Shown in pieces: positions 56,576 through 64,000 of a stretch of 64,000 bases of DNA. The stretch is taken from the NCBI GenBank assembly GCA_030068075.1, contig CM057825.1, positions 76,523,123 through 76,587,122 on the forward strand, in the 5' to 3' direction. The notes below the pieces were generated by a model, which saw nothing but the letters and a program-made list of their open reading frames with translations, was not told the DNA's origin and did no database searches. A program made the position numbers and the translations under genes. Numbering within the stretch: the stretch's first letter is position 1; every line of letters begins with the position of its first letter. The stretch comes from Paguma larvata. Taxonomy: Eukaryota > Chordata > Mammalia > Carnivora > Viverridae.

Positions 56576-56917
56576 AATCACCAGTAATGAGGCAAATTGA
56601 CATTATGTGTCTTTGATATGATGCATGAAGAAAGATGTCATGTCACTTGTATAGTACTTTGGCTCAAAATACATTACCTAAGTCTAATCATGGGGAAATA
56701 TCACACGAACCCAAATTAAGGGATATCTGTAAAATAACTGGGCAGGACTTTTCAGAAATGTCAAGATCAGACAGGTCAAAAAATATGGAATCATTCCAGA
56801 TTAAAGGACACTCCAGACTGGATCTTGGACCAGAAAAGTATTAGTAGTGACATAGTTATGGAAATTTGAATAAGATCTACAGATTATCTGGGTTGTATTA
56901 AGTAAAATCTATTATTA
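56576..56917. other. Unassigned non-coding DNA
   Basis: Nothing recognisable. Confidence 0.4.
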
Positions 56918-56931
56918 AAATTAATTTTACT

Positions 56932-57145
56932 GGGGCACCTGGGTGGCTCAGTTGGTTACGCATCCGACTTTGGCTCAGGTCACGATCTCACCATTTGTGA
57001 GTTTGAGCCCCATGTCGGGCTCTGTGCTGACAGCTCAGAGTCTGGAGCCTGCTTCAGATTCTGTGTCTTCCTCTCTCTCTGCCCCCCTCCCCCACTCACA
57101 CTCTGTCAGTCTCCTTCTCAAAAATAAACATTTAAAAATTTTTTT
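56932..57145 (+). mobile_element. SINEC
   Basis: Forward full-length copy. Perfect 14-base duplication AAATTAATTTTACT at 56918-56931 and 57146-57159. Confidence 0.97.
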
Positions 57146-57159
57146 AAATTAATTTTACT

Positions 57160-57600
57160 TTTTTCTTATTTTTTTTAACATAATTACTAGAAAATGTTAA
57201 ATTATGTATGTGCCTCCCATTACCGATCTTGGTCTTTAAAATTTTCTTGGTGTTTTGAGTTACTCCTTCTGAACAGCCTCCTACTTAACCTACTGGCTGC
57301 ATTAGCATGTAATCAGCACTTGGGAATACACTCAGGGGACTTGTACTTGGGGCTTGACAGTGAGGCAGTCCTCAGCAGGGGCAGCAAGGTAGAATGCCTT
57401 AGAGAAATGACTCTTACTTAGTGGCGCTTGGAGTTATCTATCCTCTTTGTTGTGGTTATTTTTGTTACAATCATCCAGAAAAAAGATGACATATCAGTGG
57501 GACTTCCACTGCATAACTGAAGTCAGATAATCAGGGCTTTGGCTCATTTGTCTGATCTGTTTCTCTCATGCAGTACTATCATAGTGGAGTAAGGAGTCTT
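57160..57600. other. Unassigned non-coding DNA
   Basis: No named repeat. A 75-codon frame is without a domain. Confidence 0.4.
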
Positions 57601-58054
57601 AGCCAACTATTAAAACATTGTTACATACGATTTTTATCTTTCATTTTGCTAATGTGATGAATCATGTTGATTTATTTGTGGTTGTTGAACCATCCCTGCA
57701 TTGCTGAAATAAATCCCACTTGACTGTGGTGTATGATCCTTTTCATGTATCCTTCGATTCAGTTTGCCAATATTTGGTTGAGGATTTTGGCATCTATGTT
57801 CTTCAAAGATATTAGCTGTAATTTTCTTTTTGTGTGGTGTTCTTGTCTGATTTTGGTGTCAGGGTAACACTGGCCTGGTAAAATGTGTTTGGAAGTTTTC
57901 CTCCTCTTCCATTTTTTTGGAAAAGAGTTTGAGAAGGACAGGTATCAATCTTTTTTGAACGTTTGGTAAAATTCACCAGTGAAACTGCCTCCTCCTATAT
58001 TTTGGTTTGTTGGGAGGGGTTTTTTTGTTTCGTTTTGTTTCGTTTTTTGGTTTT

Positions 58055-58160
58055 TTTTAAGATTTTATTTTTAAGTAATATCTACACTTAGTATGGGGCT
58101 CCAACTCACAACCCTGAGATCAAGAATCACTTGCTATAACCACTGAGCCAGCCAGGCATC
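58055..58160 (-). mobile_element. Short carnivore SINE variant in L1
   Basis: AAGATTTTATTTTTAAGTAA, GGGGCTCCAACTCACAACCC, GAGCCAGCCAGGCATCC. Preceded by a T/G-rich stretch (58019-58054) containing TTTCGTTTTG repeats, its expanded tail. Confidence 0.93.
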
Positions 58161-58741
58161 CTTATCGAGAAGTTTTTTGTTTCTTTTTCAATCTCCTTAG
58201 TAGTCATCAGTCATGCAAATTTTCTATTTCATCATGATTCAGTCTTGGGAGATTACATGTATCTAGAAATTTATCCATTTCTCCTAGCTTGACCAGTTTG
58301 TTGGCATAAACTTTTTCATAGTAGTCTCATAGATCCTTTCTATTTCTGTGGTATCAGTTGTAACTTTTTTTCTTACATTTTTGAATTTATTTATTTGAGT
58401 CCTTTCTCTTTTCTTCTTGGTTAGTCTATGTGATTTCGTTTATTTATTCAAAGAAACAGTTCTTAGTTTCATTGATCTTTTCTATTGTCTTTTGGTTTCT
58501 ATTTCACTTACTTTCATGCTGATCTTTATTATTTCCTTTCTTCTACTAATTTTGGACTTGTTCTTTTTCTATTTCCTTTAGGTACAAAGTTATATAGTTT
58601 ATTTGAGATTTTTCTTGTTTTTTGAGGTAGGCCAGTACTGCTATGAAATTCTCTCTTAAACCACTCGTGCTATATCCCATAGATTATGCTATATCATATT
58701 TCTGCCTTCACTGTCTCTAGGTATTTTTAAAATTTCTCCTT

Positions 58742-58940
58742 AGGGATCCCTGGGCGGCTCAGTTCGTTAAGCATCCAACTTAGCTCAGGTCATGATTTTG
58801 TGATCCATGAGTTTGAGCCACATGTCGGGCTCTGAGCTTTCAGCACAGAGGTGTGCTTCAGATTCTGTGCCTCCCTCTCTCTCTCCTTGCTCCTCTCCCA
58901 CTCATGCTCTATCTCTCTCTCTCAAAAATAAACATTAAAA
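58742..58940 (+). mobile_element. SINEC in L1
   Basis: Forward copy, head GGGATCCCTGGGCGGCTCAG, A-tail AAACATTAAAAATTTTTT. The likely duplication is AATTTCTCCTT on the left and AATTTTTCCTT on the right. Confidence 0.93.
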
Positions 58941-59604
58941 ATTTTTTAATTTTTCCTTTTATTTCTTCAATGACTCATTGGCCGTTCAGTAGCATGTTGT
59001 TTAATCTCTATGTTTTTGTGGTTTTTCTTATTTTCTTCTTGTAATTAATTTCTAGTTTCATACCATTGTGGTTGGAAAAGATGTTTAATGAGATTTTAAT
59101 ATTTTTAATTCATTGAGATTTGTTTTGTGACCCAATGTGATCTATTTTGGAGAATGTCCCATGTGCACTTGAGAAGAATGTATATTCTGCTGGTTTGGGA
59201 TGGAATGTTCTGTATATTTCTATTAAGTCTATCTGCTCTAATGTCTTAAGGCTGATGTTTCCTTATTGATCTTTTGTCTAGAAGATCTACCCATTGATGA
59301 AAGTGGAGTATTAAAGTGTCCTACCATTATTGGATCACTTTAAATTTCTCTGTTTAGATTTGTTAACATTTACTTTATACATCTTGATGCTTCTGTGTTG
59401 GGTGCATATACATTTATAAATTTATATCTCCCTGCTGGATCAATTACTTTATCATCATGTAGGACCCTTCTCTTTTTTTACTGTCTTTGTTTTAAAGTCT
59501 CTTTCATCTAATATGAGTGTAGCTACACTAGATTTATTTTCATTTCTTTTGCATGGGATATCTTTTTCCATCTCTTCACTTTTAGTCTGTGTGTGTCCTT
59601 ACTT

Positions 59605-59820
59605 ACTTTTTTTTAATATTTATTTATTTTTGAGAGAGAGGAACAGAGTGTGAGCAGGGGAAGAGCAAAAAGGGAGGGAGACACAGAATCTGAACCAGAT
59701 TCCAGGCTCTGAGCTATCAGCAGAGAGCCCGATGAAGGGCTTGAACTCACAAATCATGACCTGAGATCATGACCTGAGCTGAAGTCAGACACTTAACTGA
59801 ATGAACCACCTAGGTGTCCC
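59605..59820 (-). mobile_element. SINEC in L1
   Basis: Reverse copy with duplication TCTGTGTGTGTCCTTACTT (59586-59604) against TCTGTGTGTCCTTACTT (59821-59837), differing by one GT unit. L1 sequence resumes exactly. Confidence 0.96.
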
Positions 59821-60350
59821 TCTGTGTGTCCTTACTTCTGAAGTGAATCTCTATACACAGAATATAGATTGATATGGTATTTTTATCCATTTAGCCATTA
59901 TATGTCTTTTGATTGGTGAATTTAGTCCATTTACATTTAAAATAATTATTGATGAGTATATACTTATTGCCATTTTGTTTGTTTTCTGGCTGTTTTTGCA
60001 GTTCCTCTCTGTTTCATTCTTTCTCTTTTCCTCTCTTTATTTGTGGTTGGATGGCTTTCTCTACTTTTATGTTTAGATTATTTTTTCATTTTCTTTTGTG
60101 TATTTAAGTTTTTCTTGTGGTTACCACGGGAGTCACATAAATACCCTATGTAAATAGCAGTCTGTTTAAGTTGGTAGCAACTTAATTTAAAATATATTCC
60201 AATATTTACCTTTTTATATTCTCCTTCATCCCCACATTTTATCTATGAATGGTGATGGATCGTGCCTAAACTTGGGGTGATGATCACTTTATAGTGTATA
60301 CAGATGTGAATTACAAAACCATACACTTGCAACTTATATGAGATTAATGA

Positions 60351-60947
60351 CTTATTTTAAAAAGCTGTTACAGCATGCTTTGGGAGCATGATTTCCACCA
60401 CAATAGTCGGATCAGGAATGATCCAAGGAAGGGAAAGCCCTGCTGGTGTACCTCAAAAAATGTGCCAGCACTCACTGGGTTACCAGTCTTTTTTGTGTAG
60501 TCTTTTTTCATAAATACAGTCTCTGTTATATGTCTGAGAGCAAATGTTGTGATCTTCAGAAGAAATAAAAGCTTTCTAGACTTTATCATTTTGACAAGGG
60601 AAGCACATCTGCTACAATCAACAATTTTTTAGTATGTTAGTCTTGCCACAGGACTGTAGAAGCACGTCTTCCTTCTTTTTAAATTATTAGGGTTCTGATG
60701 TCAGTTTACTGAATAAAGGTTCTGGCAATGTCTACATGTCTATGATATGCTATAAAACTCGTATATGAAGTAGTAGTTTTGGAGGCAAAAAACACTGGTC
60801 TAGCTGCCAACACTTCCAGGAAATCCCTTTATGCTATATTTATGTAATCTTTGTGTCCAAAAACTAAAGGAGCAATTAAAATAAAGAATTATATTCCTTG
60901 TATTGTTAATTATGTCATACTCTACATACAAAGAGGTCAATTAATAG
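60351..60947. other. Unassigned non-coding DNA
   Basis: No named repeat or gene. Confidence 0.4.
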
Positions 60948-60959
60948 ATATCTGCTACA

Positions 60960-61189
60960 GGGCCACCTAGGTCACTCAGTTGGTTAAACATCCAACTCTT
61001 GATTTCAGCTCAGGGCATGATTTTGTAGTTTGTGAGATAGAGCCCCACATCAGGCTCTGCACTGACAGTGTGGAGCCTGCTTGGGATTCTCTCCCTCTCT
61101 CTCTCTCTTCCCCTTTCCCTGCTCATGCTTGGTCAGTATCTCTCTCTCTCTCTCTCTCTCTCTCAAAATAAATAAAGAAACTTAAAAAA
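60960..61189 (+). mobile_element. SINEC, forward arm of a close inverted pair
   Basis: Diverged head (GGGCCACCTAGGTCACTCAG), shortened body, (CT)n at 61138-61164. Near-duplication ATATCTGCTAC / ATATCTATCTAC flanks it. Its tail faces the tail of the next SINE 25 bases away. Confidence 0.94.
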
Positions 61190-61214
61190 ATATCTATCTA
61201 CTAAAATGATTTTT

Positions 61215-61436
61215 TTAATTTAGTTTTTATTTTTTTAACGTTTATTTATTTTTGAGACATAGAGACAGAGCATGAGCAGGAGAAGAGCAGAGAGAGAGGG
61301 AGATACAGAATCCGAAGCAGGCTTCAGGCTCTGAGCTGTCAGCACAGAGCCCGACGCGGGGCTTGAACTCACAGACCGCGAGATCATGACCTGAGCCGAA
61401 GCCAACTTCTTAACTGACTGAGCCACCCAGGCACCC
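61215..61436 (-). mobile_element. SINEC, reverse arm of a close inverted pair
   Basis: Near-consensus reverse copy with GAGCCCGACGCGGGGCTTGA. Perfect 14-base duplication CTAAAATGATTTTT at 61201-61214 and 61437-61450. Confidence 0.97.
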
Positions 61437-61450
61437 CTAAAATGATTTTT

Positions 61451-63279
61451 GTAAAACATGGTGCAAAGAAAAAAACATATTTCAGAAGAATCCCAAAGCT
61501 TAACATTCATCAAGATCTTAGTTTGCCTAAGCCTTTCTATGTTCACAGCAACAGTGATTCCAGGACATTAAGAGTTATAAACCAACATGCAACTCTTTCT
61601 TGAGTTTCTCAATTGTTATAGGAAAGAGGGAATCTGCTTGGGGAAGGTGCTGATTAATCCACCCGACGATAAAGAATGACCAGACATATAAATTACAAAG
61701 GAAAATGAGAGTCAAGATTTAGACAAAAATTTGACAATTCTTTTGATGTTTTTATCGTTAGCCCTGGAGACTCTACTTTCATTATCAAAAAATGTTCATG
61801 AATGTTCATTGAATTTAAGGTCTTATTCAAATTTGGTTCAATACCTAATGGACTTTTGAATCATGTTTGTCTATTGCAAATGTTTCATGGGCTTGATTAA
61901 ACACACACACACACACACACACACACATGCACACACACAACAATCAATCACAAATCAGAGAGTTTATGAAGATTGATATGAAGGACATCTTCAAAGTGTT
62001 TTCTCTGTACCTTAACATTATGATTGAATTGAATGACTCTGTATTCAATCGCAATTAGGTCATTTGATGAAAGGCTTTGGGCTGTATTTAAGCGTTGTGG
62101 TATAGCCTATATAATATCCAACTTCTTATACCTAGATCTCTTCTAGATAAAGGCGGAAAAAAACATTGGTAGTTCTCCTTCAGAAATTTTCAGAAATCAA
62201 ATTATCCAGACTTTGAAGCTAATGATAACCAGCTAATAGCATAGTCTTGGAATCCATGAGGTATTTACTTTTCTACTTCAACCTAAATCCATGCCATGAA
62301 TTCCTGTTGGCCAAAAACCTGAACACAAATTTCACAGGGAGATGTCTCCCATCTTTGTGCTCCAATTAAAACCTATCTATCTCATAATTTCGCTGCTGTC
62401 ATAAAAGGAAATTTGTGTGTGATATTTTTCCCATTGCAGCTGTCCAGAGCCTTTTACTGAAATCTGGACAGTCCTGCCCCTGTCCTTTCTGTCTTTGTTT
62501 CTTTGGTACCAAGGGTACAGAACACACTAGAACCATGCCCGCCAGGCCTCCCTAGGATCCTGGAGTGAGTAGCTGGCTGAGTTCAGCAGTAATGGAAGTT
62601 CCAAGTAGACCAAAATCACAGGACCAGGGCTCCACAGGTCAAGTTCATAGTTCATAAAGCCACTGTCCAAACATGATTTCATTTTTGCTCAGAGGATATG
62701 GAATAGATTGGTTCCTTTTTTGTATGTTTCTCTAAAGCTAGGATCTATATAATCTGATAAAATCCAGAGAGAGAATTGTGCTTAGTGGGATTTCTTTTAA
62801 ATTGTGTTTGCCGGGAGGTGTGCCAGACTGAAGTCCTTTCTTCCACAGTGGATTCCGTGCAGGCAGCAGCAAACTGAACTTTCCCACCCTTTTCATTCAT
62901 ACAGTTCTAAGGAGAGGACCCACTTTTGTTCCTGGTGCTCATTCAGCCCTCAGCCTCTCTGCTGAGCCTACCAATTAGTGTTAATAATTGTGGCTGGAGT
63001 TTAAGGTCTGGACCTGGGAACATAACTGAGAGGGTGGATTCATTTCAGGAGCTAGACTACTAAGGAGGCATCTGATAGAACACGAAGGAGGCAATTGCAC
63101 AAGGCTAAATAATAGCCCAGGGGAGTTAGAGCTTCACATTGGAAAACTTTCTGTCAAAGACTTTCATGTTACATCAATCAAATCATTCAATTTGCCTCAA
63201 ATTTTATTTGCTGTGGTTGAAATAGATTAACAAGACCAGACAAGTGTTTATGAAATTTCAAAAATTGACTAGTTTTCCT
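61451..63279. other. Mostly unique non-coding DNA
   Basis: 1.8 kb without SINE or L1 apart from a CA microsatellite. 62430-62660 and 62800-62960 are more GC-balanced, but no exon or promoter signal is evident. Confidence 0.45.
61900..61940. repeat. (CA)n microsatellite
   Basis: About 19 CA units with a TG interruption near 61927. Probably polymorphic. Confidence 0.96.
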
Positions 63280-63290
63280 AAAAATACTCA

Positions 63291-63480
63291 GGGTGCCTGG
63301 GTGGTGCAGTCAGTTAAGTGTCTGACTCTTGATCTCAGCTTAGGTCATGATCTTACAGTTCGTGAGTTCAAGCCCGTCGGGTTCTATGCTATTGGTGTAG
63401 ATTCGGATTTCTGCCTCCCCTTCTCTCTCTGCCCCTCCCCTGCTTGTGCTCTGTCTCTCAAAATAAATAAATAAACTTTA
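63291..63480 (+). mobile_element. SINEC, diverged and shortened
   Basis: Head GGGTGCCTGGGTGGTGCAGT. The body has lost several blocks (CAAGCCCGTCGGGTTCTATG). Duplication AAAAATACTCA / AAAAAGACTCA at 63280-63290 and 63481-63491, with AAAAAGACTC occurring twice on the right. Confidence 0.94.
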
Positions 63481-63491
63481 AAAAAGACTCA

Positions 63492-63714
63492 AAAAGACTC
63501 ACAGACATTTAAAAGTCTATCCTGAATTCAAGTAAAAACTCTGAGAAGCTCATAATCCATTTATTCTCACCTTATCACTAAGATGTGTTTAGCAAAGAAT
63601 AGCTATAGATCAATAATCTTTTAAAGATGATGAGTTAAAGCCCCAGTAAGATGAAGTAATTTGCTTTAGGTTAGGTGAGCAGTAGGATCACTTGGAATAG
63701 AGCGCCCAGGCTTG
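63492..63714. other. Unassigned non-coding DNA
   Basis: No named repeat. Confidence 0.4.
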
Positions 63715-63905
63715 AGGGAACAAAGTACGTGGGCTTTGGCGCCAGCCATGTCTGGGTTCAGGGCTCAGCTGGCTGACTTTTGGCCACCTACTTAACTTCT
63801 CTGTGCCTCCATTTCCCTCTCCAAAATAGAGCTAATAGGAGTTTCTCGCTTATCAGTTAGCTGTGAGGACTAGATGTCCTAATAGCTTCCAAGTATGTAA
63901 GAGTT
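63715..63905 (+). mobile_element. MIR
   Basis: Forward MIR: GTGGGCTTTGGCGCCAGCCA, TCTGGGTTCAGGGCTCAGC, CTACTTAACTTCTCTGTGCC TCCATTTCC, then AATAGAGCTAATAGGAG and GTGAGGACTAGATG. Confidence 0.9.
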
Positions 63906-64000
63906 TATTTAAACATAAAATGCAGCAGGATGGTAAAGACCTTCTGTTTTGCTCCTTATCTACTTACATGATCTTTAAAAAATGTTTGGTTGAAACTAAT

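Larger units (their letters stand above)
57605..60350 (-). mobile_element. Long antisense old L1
   Basis: Reverse ORF2 over about 2.7 kb: TTGTTGAACCATCCCTGCAT, TTTGGTGTCAGGGTAACACT GG, GTTTGAGAAGGACAGGTAT, TTGGGAGATTACATGTATC, TTCATACCATTGTGGTTGGA AAAGATG, TGTCCTACCATTATTGGA and TTAGTCCATTTACATTTAAA. It carries a short SINE (58055), a forward SINE (58742) and a reverse SINE (59605), all younger. No intact frame. Confidence 0.9.

Noticed and set aside
1..64000. CRISPR arrays, operons, ribosome binding sites, phage or other bacterial systems
   Set aside because: The content is plainly mammalian interspersed-repeat DNA. The tandem arrays seen are microsatellites or SINE-internal repeats without CRISPR-like unique spacers.

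Overview
The window is AT-rich mammalian DNA, almost certainly from a cat-family carnivore (Felidae). The main evidence is about 42 copies of the carnivore tRNA-derived SINE in its feliform form. Its head reads GGGGCGCCTGGGTGGCTCAG, followed by GGTCATGATCTC, GCTCTGTGCTGACAGCTCAG, a CT-rich stretch and AATAAATAAA plus oligo-A. The window also has carnivore-type L1 3' ends and much older shared mammalian repeats (MIR, L2, MER5, Tigger, MaLR). I find no exon, protein-coding gene, structured RNA gene or CpG-island promoter that I can defend. All open frames are short (at most 165 codons), have no recognisable domain, and mostly lie in SINEs, L1, microsatellites or L2. It reads as intergenic or deep intronic sequence, and coding density is effectively zero.

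Layout. 0-1.15 kb: unassigned. 1.2-7.6 kb: SINEs and a long old L1 on the + strand (about 2.8-7.6 kb) broken by five later SINEs (two in direct tandem at 3.36-3.83 kb) and a nested L1 3' fragment. 7.7-9.3 kb: antisense L1 pieces and SINEs. 9.4-16.5 kb: a purine tract, unique DNA, MIR and MER5A fragments and SINEs. 16.9-20.5 kb: a second old L1 (+) carrying a solo ERV1-type LTR (17.37-17.92 kb) and three SINEs. 21.3-22.4 kb: a 5'-truncated L1. 23.4-35.6 kb: a SINE-dense tract with microsatellites, old L2, a MaLR LTR (33.4-33.8 kb) and an unusual SINE/short-tandem-repeat/L1 block bounded by one target-site duplication (31.83-32.47 kb). 35.6-45.9 kb: a 10-kb stretch with no carnivore SINE, holding Tigger and hAT MITEs, L2 and two antisense L1 fragments. 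45.6-47.4 kb: an internally deleted L1 with intact 5' and 3' ends and matching target-site duplications. 47.4-57 kb: mostly unique DNA with L2, MIR, a Tigger copy and GATA and CCA microsatellites. 57.6-60.4 kb: a long antisense L1 with three nested SINEs. 61 kb: a close inverted SINE pair. 61.4-64 kb: mostly unique DNA and a MIR.

There are no genes whose cooperation can be described. The informative content is the insertion history. Many SINEs have target-site duplications that I could read directly, so their order of arrival relative to L1, MIR, MER5A and the LTR can be worked out. Repeat-family names come from recognition of consensus features without a database search. Boundaries without a stated duplication are accurate to roughly 10-50 bases.
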